A stretch of 34,778 bases of DNA from JAYELX01 sp964544065 (GCA_964544065.1 CAZJBA010000008.1:1-34778); one strand, 5' to 3'. Shown: positions 14,203 to 23,123, numbered from the stretch's first letter. A program made the numbers and translations. Notes: generated from the sequence alone by a model not told the origin.

Positions 14203-15915
14203 ATGAAGAATACTTCAATTGTTGGAATTGACTTGGGAACGACAAATTCAGGGGTTTCTGTTGTAAAAAATGGTGCACCTGAAATGCTCCTGAACGGAGA
14301 AGAGCGCATCATTCCCTCTGTGGTGGGATATTCCAGCGATCACAAATGGCTGGTTGGAACCCCGGCGCGTAACCAATATATCCTGGCGCCAGAGAATACG
14401 GTCCAGTCGATCAAGCGCCAGATGGGTACGGATGCTCGGGTAACATTGGCAGGTAAGGAGTTTACTCCGCAAGAGATTTCTAGTTTTATACTGCGCGAAT
14501 TGAAAGAAATCGCAGAACGAAACTTGGGACACGAAGTCACCGATGCGGTCATCACCGTGCCTGCTTACTTCTCCGATGCTGCTCGCCAGGCCACCCAAGA
14601 TGCCGGCCGGATCGCCGGGTTCAACGTGCGGCGGATTATCAACGAACCCACTGCGGCAGCTTTGGCCTACGGGCTAAACCAGATCGAGGATATCATGGTG
14701 CTTGTCTACGACCTGGGCGGGGGCACCTTCGATGCATCTTTGGTTGAATTGATGGAGGGTGTCGTTGATGTCCGGGCCAGCCATGGCAATACCCAATTAG
14801 GCGGCGATGACTTCGACCGGTTGCTTGCCGAACATCTTGCAGACCACTTTCAAGAAGAACATCAGGTCGATTTACGCCAAGATCGACGGGCATGGGCGCG
14901 TCTAATCCGGGCTGCTGAGGCGGCTAAAATTGAACTTTCCTCCCATCCTTTCGCGTGGGTCAAGGAAGAGTACCTGGTTGAAAAGAACAATGTACCTCTG
15001 CACCTTGAAGTTGAGATTGACCGGCAAACCTTTGAGGGGCTGATTTTTGATTTGTTGACCCAAACGCTTGAATCGATCGATCAAGTCTTGGCTGATGCCC
15101 AGGTTACTGCCGAGGAAATCGACCAGGTTTTGCTCGTCGGCGGATCAACGCGCGTTCCCTTGGTGCGGGAGTTGATCGAGCATCATCTGGATATTGAGCC
15201 TCAAGTGTTGATCAACCCTGAAGAAGCCGTCGCACTGGGCGCCGGTGTTCAAGCGGCTATCATCGAGGGGAAACCGATCGATGCCATTTTGGTCGATGTA
15301 ACCCCGCATTCTTTGGGTATCGCTGTCGCGGAAACTCGTTTAGGCCGTATGGTCACTGACCGTTATAAACGTTTGATCCATCGCAACACGACCATCCCGG
15401 TCACGGAGGAGGAAGTTTTTTATACGCTTTTTCCCGATCAAGATACGGTCAAAATTGAGGTTTATCAGGGAGAGAGCCTAACGGCGTCGAAAAATACACT
15501 TCTGGGGGATTTTCTGATCACCGACCTGAAGCCTAAAAATCCTGGTGATCTTGCCGCAGTTACCGTACAGTTCGATCTGGATGTAAACGGCATGCTTACC
15601 GTCACCGCCCGTGACCGGGAGACGGGGCACGCCGAAAACATCACCGTCGAGGCATCCCCCATGCGGTTGAGCGAAAAGGAGCTTTTAGAGGCCAAGCAGA
15701 GAATGTCTCAGACAGCGGCCGACACTTCGACTGAAGATGTTTTCGCCAAACGGGCTGAGGCGCTTTTGGAGACAGGCGACTTGACCGCCGAACAGCAAGA
15801 TCAGGTGCGCACCTTGCTTGCTGACATTCAAGCTGCTGAGACGAGTGGCGACGCCTCCCGGCGGGAAGAATTGCAGGATACCTTGTTGGAGTTGCTATTC
15901 GATCTTGAAGATTGA
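14203..15915 (+). CDS. short DnaK-type Hsp70 chaperone
   Basis: The 570-residue protein carries all Hsp70 ATPase motifs: GIDLGTTNSG (8-17), NEPTAAALAYG, DLGGGTFD (170-177) and VLLVGGSTRVPLV. The linker VDVTPHSLGIAV and the beta-sandwich substrate domain (FDLDVNGMLTVTARDRETG) follow. The C-terminal helical lid is shortened and ends in LLELLFDLED, without the usual glycine-rich EEVD-like tail; typical DnaK is 610-640 residues. It refolds or remodels clients in an ATP cycle with GrpE and a J-protein. The linkage with a TPR protein and an HPD-less J-like protein suggests a dedicated paralogue in place of the housekeeping DnaK. AAAGGAAAA precedes the ATG. The stop lies 2 nt from the end of a convergent ORF. 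Confidence 0.92.
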   Translation: MKNTSIVGIDLGTTNSGVSVVKNGAPEMLLNGEERIIPSVVGYSSDHKWLVGTPARNQYILAPENTVQSIKRQMGTDARVTLAGKEFTPQEISSFILRELKEIAERNLGHEVTDAVITVPAYFSDAARQATQDAGRIAGFNVRRIINEPTAAALAYGLNQIEDIMVLVYDLGGGTFDASLVELMEGVVDVRASHGNTQLGGDDFDRLLAEHLADHFQEEHQVDLRQDRRAWARLIRAAEAAKIELSSHPFAWVKEEYLVEKNNVPLHLEVEIDRQTFEGLIFDLLTQTLESIDQVLADAQVTAEEIDQVLLVGGSTRVPLVRELIEHHLDIEPQVLINPEEAVALGAGVQAAIIEGKPIDAILVDVTPHSLGIAVAETRLGRMVTDRYKRLIHRNTTIPVTEEEVFYTLFPDQDTVKIEVYQGESLTASKNTLLGDFLITDLKPKNPGDLAAVTVQFDLDVNGMLTVTARDRETGHAENITVEASPMRLSEKELLEAKQRMSQTAADTSTEDVFAKRAEALLETGDLTAEQQDQVRTLLADIQAAETSGDASRREELQDTLLELLFDLED

Positions 15916-15917
15916 CA

Positions 15918-16214
15918 TCATCTCTCTTGTTGATCCTGCCAAGACTCTCCCCCCTTGCTGGCCTGGATGACCAGGTCGATGAACAAGGCCGCCACCAGGA
16001 ATACATCGGCGCGGGCACGATGGGTTTCCAGCCCCGGGTGGAGGTCGACGAGCCGCTCAGCCAGTCGGAGGGTTAGCCGCGGCTGCTCGTCTTGCTGGCA
16101 GAGGAGGATTCTGGAACCGCGGTCGCTGAAGGGCACCCGGCTGATGTCGATGCGGTTGCGCAAGGTGTCAAGGGGGTTGTTCAAGGTTGATGTCCAATCT
16201 AGTTGGTCTGCCAT
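15918..16214 (-). CDS. 98-residue ORF, possibly a truncated gene
   Basis: The frame starts at ATG 16214, overlapping the response-regulator stop by one base (TAATG), so coupled translation is possible. The product begins MADQLDWTSTLNNPLDTLRN and continues RIDISRVPFSDRGSRILL. This resembles, from memory, the N-terminal strand region of larger bacterial glycosidase-like proteins, and only that part is present. The C-terminal third (FLVAALFIDLVIQASKGG) no longer looks conserved. No catalytic residues can be named. It may be a degenerate gene end or a small partner of the two-component system. The upstream open frame into the regulator gene is a shadow. Confidence 0.5.
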   Translation of the reverse strand: MADQLDWTSTLNNPLDTLRNRIDISRVPFSDRGSRILLCQQDEQPRLTLRLAERLVDLHPGLETHRARADVFLVAALFIDLVIQASKGGESWQDQQER

Positions 16215-16912
16215 TATTGGAGCGGTGGCTCGAAACGGTAGCCGATGCCCCGTTCTGTCAGCAAGTACTCGGGATTGTTGGGGTTGTTTTCGATTTTTTG
16301 GCGCAAATGGCCCATATATACGCGTAAATATTCGGTTTCCTCGCCGTACTCTGGTCCCCATACGTTTTTGAGGAGGGCTTCATGGGGAAGCACCTTGCCG
16401 GCATGTTCCATCATGAAGACGAGCAAGTCGAATTCGGTCGGAGACAGATTGACCTTTTTGCCTCCGATGGTGACTTCGTGGCGGGCTAGATCGACGCTGA
16501 TTTCCCCGTGAATGATGCGCCCTTCCCGGATGGGCGTCTCTGTCCAGCTTGCCCGCCGAATGACCGCTTTGACCCGGGCCAGCAGTTCGCCCACGCCAAA
16601 GGGTTTGGTCAGATAGTCGTCGGCGCCAAGCTTGAAGGCGCGTATTTTGTCGCTTTCGTCATCCAGGGCAGTCAGAATGACGATCGGGACGGTGGATTGT
16701 TGCCGGATGCGGCGAGTGGTTTCAATGCCGTCTAAACGCGGCATCATCAGGTCGAGGATGACCAGATCGATGTTTTGGCTGTTGAAGATCGAGAGCGCGT
16801 CGATGCCGTTGCTGGCCGTCACAACGCCAAAATTGCGCACTTCTAAGTTTCGGCGCACAAAGTCGCGGATGGTTTTTTCGTCGTCGACAACGAGAACGAT
16901 TGGATTACTCAT
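16214..16912 (-). CDS. OmpR/PhoB-family response regulator
   Basis: The 232-residue protein has a receiver domain with D10-D11, phosphoacceptor D54 (VILDLMMPRLDG), T81 and K103 (YLTKPFG). It also has a winged-helix DNA-binding domain, in which LSPTEFDLLVFMMEHAGKVL and ERGIGYRFEP are typical. Its closest named type is KdpE/PhoB-like. It overlaps the histidine-kinase gene by 4 nt (ATGA), so the two form a cognate pair. Target genes are not evident from the window. Confidence 0.95.
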   Translation of the reverse strand: MSNPIVLVVDDEKTIRDFVRRNLEVRNFGVVTASNGIDALSIFNSQNIDLVILDLMMPRLDGIETTRRIRQQSTVPIVILTALDDESDKIRAFKLGADDYLTKPFGVGELLARVKAVIRRASWTETPIREGRIIHGEISVDLARHEVTIGGKKVNLSPTEFDLLVFMMEHAGKVLPHEALLKNVWGPEYGEETEYLRVYMGHLRQKIENNPNNPEYLLTERGIGYRFEPPLQ

Positions 16913-19605
16913 GATGAAGCCTTTTCAGCTTGATTCGGTAGAGAGATAACAAAGCACGCTCCCTGTTCTTTGGGTTCGAGCCAGATTTCTCCACCATGTG
17001 CTTCGATAAACCCTTGGCAGATGGCTAGACCCAAGCCTGATCCCGGAACCGAATTGTTGATGTTGGCCTTGTTGTCAATTTGGTAGAAGCTGTTGAAAAT
17101 ATTTTGCTGTTCGCTCTTAGGAATGCCAGGCCCTTTGTCTTTTACTTGGATGAATATGTTTTCCGGGTCAAAGGATGCCCCTATGAAAACGGGCGATTCA
17201 TCTCCGGCGTATTTGGTCGCGTTTTCGATCAAGTTGCACAGCACAACTTCCATCCGGCGGACGTCGACTTGTAGGAGAGGAAAATCGGTGGGAATGTCGA
17301 TGTGGATTTGGTCCACTGATGGCTTGGGATTGGCTCTGTGAACGGCGCGTTGGAGCAGGTCTTCTAGGTGGGTCGATTGGCGTTTCACGTCCAGGCTGCC
17401 TGCTTCGATGCGGGAAAGGTCGAGCAAGTCACTGACGAGTTTGCTCAGTTGGCTGGATTCGTCCGAAATGATTTGGAGAAATTCTTGCTGAGATTTGTGA
17501 TCCCACTCGACATCATCAGCCAGCAGCGTTGTGGCATACCCTTTGATCGAAGCCAAGGGTGTGCGTAGTTCGTGCGATACCGTCGCGATCAGGTTTGATT
17601 TCATCCGGTCCAATTCGTGGTAGGCGGTGATGTCGTGGAAAAGTTGTCCCTTGCCGATGGTGACGTCGTGTGCATCGGTGACATTGAAAGTATGCAAGCG
17701 AAGGTGAATTTCTTGACCTTGATGATCCAGTGAAATCTCTACCTCATGTCCGCCATCTTGTTCTAGCGTGTTATAAATTTTTTCAGCTTCTTGTTGGGGT
17801 TGGTTTGTCTTGGTGATAATACGATCAAAAACCTTGTTGATTTTAGCAGCGGTGATTTCGTGGGGTTGAAATCCTGTTAATTCGCTGATACGGCGGTTGG
17901 CATAGATGATATGCCCGTCGGGCCCCTCCAAGATGATTCCGTCGTTGATGGATTGAATCAAAGCCTCGAGACGGCGGGTTTGTTCCTGTAATCGCATGTC
18001 ACTGCGACTGTACAGGACGGCATTTTCAATGGCCATCGTGGCGTGATTAGCAAAATTGGAAAGTAAAGTCAGTTCTTGTTCGTTGAAGACATGTGGTTCG
18101 GGCCGGAAAATCAACAGTGCTGAGGGAGGCGCATAGTATGTTGTTAGCGGGATGGCAAGAATAGATCGGTATCCGGCGATTTGAGCGCGCGAGCGAAGGT
18201 GCTTGAAATCTAGACTTTTGTGAAGATCACTGACCTGGAAGGGTTCTCCCGTCCGAATGGCTTGGTTTGTCACCGAGTAGGTTTCCCCCGCATCAATGGC
18301 AATACCATCGGCGTATTGTTGGGAAAGCCCCCGGCTGGCTTGGGCGTAATAGAACCCTTTTTGTTCGTTCAAGACGACGATGGCGCTCATTTTCACGTCC
18401 AGAAGATGTTCCACTTGTTCGAGAATACGATTAAGAACAGTTTCGCGATCTAACGTTGAGACAACCGAGGCACTGGTATGTAGCAATGTGGATAACTCGT
18501 TAAACCTGGCTTTGATGGCCTCTTCCATACGCACGAGGCTGTGGGCAAGACGGCCCATTTGATCGGTGCGGGTGGTCAGGTCTGTGAGTGCTTCTTTCTC
18601 TGTCGGCGTCGTCGATTCGGCTTGTCCGATGGTGTGGCTATAATCGGTCATCAAGCCTAACGGCTTTATGACCAATTGGGTTAGGCGGGTCCAGAAGAAT
18701 ATCCCCATGGTGATGAAAAGAACGACTGCGACCAGCGCGCCGCGGAAAAACGTGCGCGGGGTGGCAAAAGCTTTTGCGGTCGGACGACTGGCGATAACGC
18801 CCCATCCGGCGCTGGAAATCGGCACGTAACTGTAGAGTCGTTCGGTGTCATGTTGATCTTTGCTGATGGTCGTATCTGCAATGCCGAGCAGGACGGTCTC
18901 GGTGATCGTGGCCAAGTTTTCGGGGATCTCGGTAAGGAGTTGTTCCGGGTTAGGATGGGCGACAATTTGATTGCCGGAATCAATGATTGTGACTTCAAAA
19001 CCTTCCTCCGGACCATATTCTTGGGAGATTCTAACCAGGTTTTGACTGAACGCTTCCAGCTCGATATCCGCGGCCACTACGCCGAGAAAACGGGCGTTTC
19101 TATCCCACAAGGGCATCACGGCTGTAGCAACGGGATGGCCCGTCGTGGTGGAGATATGTCCCTTGGACATGAGCGGTTTGGTCGTCAGTTGGGCGCGTTG
19201 AAAATAGTCTGTCTGAGAAAAATCGTTGCCAATTGTGGCTGGAGGCCCTTCGGGGTAATGAAAACTCATCCATCCCTGAGAATCTAGCCGATAAACCAGA
19301 TCGGTTTCGGGTCGCGAGTGCATGACGGTGCTGAAGAGAATTTCCATTTCATCGATGTCTGATTCAAGCACAGCCGAGTAGGATTTTAGCCCGCGAGTGG
19401 TTTTCATGGCATTGCGCATGGAAAGATCAGTTGCCTGAGCGATCGAGCGGGCCAAAGCCAGGTCTGCCGCTTTGACGTTGTCTTTCAAGCGCATTTGGGT
19501 ACTATTGGCAACCAACAGGATAGCAATGACGAAAGGTCCCATGAAGAGGATATAAAGGGTCATCAAGGTGAACCCTAAATCGTCTTGGAAGAGGCGTCTT
19601 TTCAT
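16909..19605 (-). CDS. membrane sensor histidine kinase (dCache-HAMP-GAF-PAS-HisKA-HATPase)
   Basis: The 898-residue protein has a transmembrane helix near 10-32 and an extracytoplasmic double-Cache sensor to about 285 (DFSQTDYFQRA, GHPVATAVMPLW, SSAGWGVIASRP). A second membrane helix lies near 290-312, followed by a HAMP-like segment. Next come a GAF domain (about 385-535), a PAS domain (about 550-660, SINDGIILEGPDGHIIYANR) and HisKA with phospho-histidine H678 in TVSHELRTPLASIKGY. The ATPase domain has N-box NLIENATKYA, G1 KDKGPGIP and G2 GSGLGLAICQG. It probably senses a small extracellular ligand such as an amino or organic acid. It signals to the response regulator, whose gene it overlaps by 4 nt. 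Confidence 0.94.
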   Translation of the reverse strand: MKRRLFQDDLGFTLMTLYILFMGPFVIAILLVANSTQMRLKDNVKAADLALARSIAQATDLSMRNAMKTTRGLKSYSAVLESDIDEMEILFSTVMHSRPETDLVYRLDSQGWMSFHYPEGPPATIGNDFSQTDYFQRAQLTTKPLMSKGHISTTTGHPVATAVMPLWDRNARFLGVVAADIELEAFSQNLVRISQEYGPEEGFEVTIIDSGNQIVAHPNPEQLLTEIPENLATITETVLLGIADTTISKDQHDTERLYSYVPISSAGWGVIASRPTAKAFATPRTFFRGALVAVVLFITMGIFFWTRLTQLVIKPLGLMTDYSHTIGQAESTTPTEKEALTDLTTRTDQMGRLAHSLVRMEEAIKARFNELSTLLHTSASVVSTLDRETVLNRILEQVEHLLDVKMSAIVVLNEQKGFYYAQASRGLSQQYADGIAIDAGETYSVTNQAIRTGEPFQVSDLHKSLDFKHLRSRAQIAGYRSILAIPLTTYYAPPSALLIFRPEPHVFNEQELTLLSNFANHATMAIENAVLYSRSDMRLQEQTRRLEALIQSINDGIILEGPDGHIIYANRRISELTGFQPHEITAAKINKVFDRIITKTNQPQQEAEKIYNTLEQDGGHEVEISLDHQGQEIHLRLHTFNVTDAHDVTIGKGQLFHDITAYHELDRMKSNLIATVSHELRTPLASIKGYATTLLADDVEWDHKSQQEFLQIISDESSQLSKLVSDLLDLSRIEAGSLDVKRQSTHLEDLLQRAVHRANPKPSVDQIHIDIPTDFPLLQVDVRRMEVVLCNLIENATKYAGDESPVFIGASFDPENIFIQVKDKGPGIPKSEQQNIFNSFYQIDNKANINNSVPGSGLGLAICQGFIEAHGGEIWLEPKEQGACFVISLPNQAEKASS

Positions 19606-19618
19606 ATGTTGATTTCGG

Positions 19619-20164
19619 TTATTCTCCTATAATCCAGGTGATCGAGTGAGCGCCTGCGTAGGCGAATAGAATCATTTTGAGGGTCACGCCGATCCACACG
19701 GCCAAGAGAAATTTGGGCATGGCCATCTTGAGCGCGCCTGCCGCCACACCGGCGACGTCGAAGGTGGGATTCGGTATTGAAGCCAAAAAGAGGATCGTCA
19801 GAAAACCATTCTTTTGGACCCATCTGGTCAGCCGTTCGTATAGTTTGGCCCGTTCGATGATCGCCTGGCCACTGAACCCGGCCAGATAGCCCGATAACTC
19901 TCCCAGCGCGCCGCCTGCACCCGCGGCGATCCCTACGAAAACGGGGTTGAAGACGGCTCCCATGGCAAAAACGACCGCGATGCCCGGCGCTGGCAGGAAG
20001 ACAGTCGCGTTGGTCAGCAGGGCAATCAGAAAAATGCCCGGGTATCCGTAGACGGCTAATTGATCAGCGCGGTCTCTGATCGTGTAAACGAAGACCGTGA
20101 TGGCAATCACCAGGGTGAGGGCGAGCAGCCGGACGAGGGTCAGCCAGCGGCCTTCTAGTTTCAT
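19619..20164 (-). CDS. VTT/SNARE-associated (DedA-like) membrane protein
   Basis: The 181-residue integral membrane protein has 4-5 hydrophobic segments and the VTT-domain core: ATVFLPAPGIAVVFAMGAVF, then GAGGALGELSGYLAGFSGQ, and FLASIPNPTFDVAGVAAGAL. Related DedA and YqaA proteins move or flip lipids such as undecaprenyl phosphate and support membrane homeostasis. The start overlaps the uridine-kinase stop by 4 nt, and the histidine-kinase gene follows after 13 nt, so it is in the same transcript. Its exact substrate is not readable. Confidence 0.85.
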   Translation of the reverse strand: MKLEGRWLTLVRLLALTLVIAITVFVYTIRDRADQLAVYGYPGIFLIALLTNATVFLPAPGIAVVFAMGAVFNPVFVGIAAGAGGALGELSGYLAGFSGQAIIERAKLYERLTRWVQKNGFLTILFLASIPNPTFDVAGVAAGALKMAMPKFLLAVWIGVTLKMILFAYAGAHSITWIIGE

Positions 20165-20820
20165 GGACTGCCTTCCTGGTTGTCGGTTTTGGGGAGCAAG
20201 CCTTCAATCCGGGCGATGATCATATCCATGGCGACGGCGTTGAAGCCTCCCTCGGGGATGATGATGTCAGCATACCGTTTGGAGGGCTCGACAAACTCGA
20301 GATGCATCGGGCGCACGGTGGTCAGATATTGCTTGATCACCGATTGAGTTGTCCGGCCGCGTTCGGAAATGTCGCGTTGCAATCGCCTGATGAAGCGAAT
20401 GTCGGGATCGGTGTCGACATAGATCTTGACATCGAACATCTCGCGCAGATCGGGTTCGGCAAAGATGAGAATACCTTCCACAAAAATGACGCTGCGCGCT
20501 TGAATCGGAGTACTTTTCGAGGTGCGGGTGTGGGTTTTAAAATCGTAAATGGGCAATTCGATCGTCTGCCATTGTTTGAGCTGATGGATATGCTCGATTA
20601 GAAGCGAGGTTTCCAACGAGTCGGGATGGTCGAAATTGATCTTGGCGCGTTTTTGTCTGGGAAGGTGGCTCAAATCCCGGTAATATGCGTCATGAGGCAG
20701 ATAGGCAATTTTCTCTTTGCCGACCTTGTCGAGGATCACGTCGGCGACGGTCGTTTTTCCCGACCCGGTGCCGCCCGCAATGCCAATCACAAGGGGGGGT
20801 GGTTTTGTCGCTTTGGGCAT
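20161..20820 (-). CDS. udk: uridine kinase
   Basis: The 219-residue protein has the P-loop GGTGSGKTTVA (16-26) and the uridine kinase signatures HDAYYRDLSHLP, NFDHPDSLET and YVDTDPDIRFIRRLQRDISERG. It phosphorylates uridine and cytidine to the monophosphates in pyrimidine salvage. The ATG at 20820 is chosen over an in-frame one 69 nt upstream that would read through the tRNA gene. The C-terminal part KRYADIIIPEGGFN is typical. It is the first protein gene after tRNA-Thr and probably shares its promoter. Confidence 0.92.
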   Translation of the reverse strand: MPKATKPPPLVIGIAGGTGSGKTTVADVILDKVGKEKIAYLPHDAYYRDLSHLPRQKRAKINFDHPDSLETSLLIEHIHQLKQWQTIELPIYDFKTHTRTSKSTPIQARSVIFVEGILIFAEPDLREMFDVKIYVDTDPDIRFIRRLQRDISERGRTTQSVIKQYLTTVRPMHLEFVEPSKRYADIIIPEGGFNAVAMDMIIARIEGLLPKTDNQEGSP

Positions 20821-20864
20821 ACGAGAATTATACTGGAAGTTGGCGAAGTTTTCGACGCGAAAAG

Positions 20865-20936
20865 AGCCACCGATGGGAATCGAACCCATAACCTATCGCT
20901 TACGAAGCGATTGCTCTACCATTGAGCTACGGTGGC
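20865..20936 (-). tRNA. tRNA-Thr (anticodon CGT)
   Basis: The 72-nt cloverleaf has a perfect 7-bp acceptor stem (GCCACCG with CGGTGGC) and the D-arm GCTC-AATGGTA-GAGC. The anticodon arm is ATCGC-TTCGTAA-GCGAT and the T-arm ATGGG-TTCGATT-CCCAT. The loop gives anticodon CGT, reading ACG (threonine). The 3' CCA is not encoded. A promoter lies directly upstream. Confidence 0.96.
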
Positions 20937-20945
20937 GCAGGCGAA

Positions 20946-20975
20946 ATTATACCAAGGGAATCTGAAGATGTGCAA
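20946..20975 (-). promoter_or_regulatory. promoter of tRNA-Thr and probably udk operon
   Basis: On the minus strand TTGCAC (20970-20975) and a consensus TATAAT (20946-20951) are 18 bp apart. The expected start falls within a few bases of the tRNA 5' end. Confidence 0.65.
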
Positions 20976-20983
20976 GCAATTTT

Positions 20984-22087
20984 TCAGATTTGGAATTCAC
21001 CATCCTTGTAAAGCAACTCGCCATCCACGCGGATTTCGCTGTCTTCTTTGATGTCGCAGATGAAATCCCAGTGGATGCTGGACTTGTTCTTGCTGCCGGT
21101 TTCGGGGTAGCCTGCTCCAACGGCCATGTGGAAAGAGCCGCCGATTTTCTCGTCGAAGAGAATGCTCTTGGTGAATTGCTGGATGCCGTAATTGGTGCCA
21201 ATAGCAAACTCCCCCAGATAACGGGAACCTTCATCGCTGTCCAATTGGGTGATCAAATAGTCTTCGTTTTTATCGGCGCTGGCTTTGACCACTTTGCCAT
21301 CTTCGAATTCGAACCGGACGCCATCAACCTCGCGTCCCTTGCGAATGGCCGGATACGTGAATTCCACCCAGCCATTGGCGGAATCCTCGACCGGGCCGGT
21401 GAAAACCTCGCCGCTGGGCATGTTCGCCTTGCCGTCCGAATTGATAAACGTTCGCCCTTCAATCGAGAGAGTCAAGTCGGCGTTGGGGCTTTTAATAGCC
21501 ACTGTTTTCTTGCCTTTCAGCCAGTTGACGATTTTTTCCTGCTCGTCGTGAATCTTCTGCCATTCGGCGATGGGGTCGTCTTTGTCTGCAAACACGGCGC
21601 CATAGACGAAATCCTCGAATTCGCGCAAGCTCATATCGGCTTCTTGGGCGTAAGCTGGGCAAGGGAATTGGGTTAGAACCCAGCGAAGGTCTTCCGTCGC
21701 CGAGCGCTGCATGAACGTTTCGGTCAATTCTCGTTGGGCGACGGCTTGGATGCGCTCTTTTTCGGGGTCGATTCCGGTCAGGTTGCGAGTGTTGGTGGTT
21801 GCCCTAACCCTGATGAAAATGTCAGCATCGTTGTAGAGCTTATCTACGACGGGCGATATCCATTTGAGCTGTTCCTCGCTGGCCTCGCTCATGAAGGCCT
21901 CGGTGATGCCAGCGCTGCGAAGTTGTGTGGTGACATTACCGCCGGCCTCAACGGCAGCGCGGACCACTTCGGTCACAAGCGGTTCCGAAATGACGTCTCC
22001 GCGCACAAATACCCAATCGCCGGGTTGAACTTCGGTGGAGTAATTGACCAATAGGTTGGCAAGTTTGGTTAATCGAGCGTCAGGCAT
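20984..22087 (-). CDS. M29-family thermophilic-type aminopeptidase
   Basis: The 367-residue cytoplasmic metallopeptidase matches the AmpS/aminopeptidase T family. The N-terminal domain starts MPDARLTKLANLLVNYS. The dinuclear metal site is formed by the glutamate in FDEKIGGSFHMAVG, the histidine in that motif and His-Asp in SSIHWDFICD. The enzyme trims N-terminal amino acids from peptides. ATG 22087 is preferred to one 63 nt upstream because AGAGGA lies 7 nt before it and the family N-terminus follows. It is divergent from the UbiA-like gene. The 157-nt gap between them has TATAAT-like boxes on both strands but no convincing -35 elements. Confidence 0.92.
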   Translation of the reverse strand: MPDARLTKLANLLVNYSTEVQPGDWVFVRGDVISEPLVTEVVRAAVEAGGNVTTQLRSAGITEAFMSEASEEQLKWISPVVDKLYNDADIFIRVRATTNTRNLTGIDPEKERIQAVAQRELTETFMQRSATEDLRWVLTQFPCPAYAQEADMSLREFEDFVYGAVFADKDDPIAEWQKIHDEQEKIVNWLKGKKTVAIKSPNADLTLSIEGRTFINSDGKANMPSGEVFTGPVEDSANGWVEFTYPAIRKGREVDGVRFEFEDGKVVKASADKNEDYLITQLDSDEGSRYLGEFAIGTNYGIQQFTKSILFDEKIGGSFHMAVGAGYPETGSKNKSSIHWDFICDIKEDSEIRVDGELLYKDGEFQI

Positions 22088-22244
22088 ATCATGTCCTCTT
22101 TCTTGTGATGTCAATAGGGCGGCGCATGTCGACCGAAGGTTTAACATCATTCTTATAATCGACGAGCGGATTATAACACGAAATCGGGTATACTATCTTT
22201 TGCTCACATTCGGTAAATTCACCTCTGTTAGGATCAATTCTTTT

Positions 22245-23123
22245 ATGAATCAAAGCGAGATCCGAGAAAAACTGCTTCAACCCCTGCGTCCCCTGCTCCT
22301 TTTGGACGCGGTTCTGATGTATACGCTTGGCTTGGGGATTGCCGATTATTTGGGCACGATCATCGATTGGAATGTGGCCCTTTTGGGCCTCATCTGGGTG
22401 ATCGCCTTGCAAATCGGGGCTGGCTATTTATTCACCTATTTTCAGGATGATCGTTTTGGCGTCAGGAACCCGGGACAGAATCTGGTCGAGCAGACTCCCT
22501 TGTGGGTTGGTCTCGCCTTTTTAGCTGTTCTTGCTTCTATTGCCATCCCGTTGATTGCGGCTGGCAGCTTGGATGTTGTCACCTGGACGCTGATGCTCCT
22601 GTTGCTGATCGGAGCGTTGACCAGTGCTGTCCCTCCGTTGCAATTGGCGCGCAGTTCTTTTCGCGAACTAATCTTGTCCATTGGTTACACCACGTTGATC
22701 CCCGCACTGGCCTTTTCACTCCAGGCAGATGGCTTGCACCGCCTCGTGTCGATGAGCACATTCCCGCTGACTCTGCTTCATTTTGCCATGCTCCTGACAG
22801 GCCGATTCCCAGAGTTTGCCCGCGATCAAAAACGCGAGAATCCAACCTTGCTGGTCCGACTCGGCTGGCAACGCGGCATGCGCTGGATTAACCTGTTGAT
22901 TTTGTTGGCCTATTTCTTCCTTGGCATGGCCCTGCTGATGGGATTGCCGACCAACATTGCCATGCCCGCCTTTTTGGCCTTGCCATTGGGCCTGCTCCAA
23001 ATCTGGTACCTGACTCGCATTGCTGCGGGCGCAAAGCCCCATTGGAAACTGCTGCGTTGGTTGTCCATCTCCGTGTACAGCCTGACCGCCTACTTGCTTG
23101 CCTTGACCTTCTGGATTCGCTAA
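22245..23123 (+). CDS. divergent UbiA-superfamily prenyltransferase-like membrane protein
   Basis: The 292-residue polytopic membrane protein has 8-9 hydrophobic helices and the overall UbiA plan. The second loop RDQKRENPTLLVRLG resembles the DxxGDxxxGKxTLxVRLG motif. The first, Asp-rich NDxxDxxxD loop is degenerate: it reads TYFQDDRFGVRN, with Asn replaced by Gln and the later aspartates lost. Active family members attach isoprenoid chains to quinone, chlorophyll or heme precursors. Because the metal-diphosphate site looks weakened, catalysis is uncertain. ATG 22245 is chosen since the open frame upstream runs over the divergent start region and lacks conserved sequence. Confidence 0.65.
   Translation: MNQSEIREKLLQPLRPLLLLDAVLMYTLGLGIADYLGTIIDWNVALLGLIWVIALQIGAGYLFTYFQDDRFGVRNPGQNLVEQTPLWVGLAFLAVLASIAIPLIAAGSLDVVTWTLMLLLLIGALTSAVPPLQLARSSFRELILSIGYTTLIPALAFSLQADGLHRLVSMSTFPLTLLHFAMLLTGRFPEFARDQKRENPTLLVRLGWQRGMRWINLLILLAYFFLGMALLMGLPTNIAMPAFLALPLGLLQIWYLTRIAAGAKPHWKLLRWLSISVYSLTAYLLALTFWIR

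Noticed and set aside
15918..16361. Longer 147-codon version of the small ORF
   Set aside because: The extra N-terminal part is antisense-frame reading of the response-regulator 3' end.
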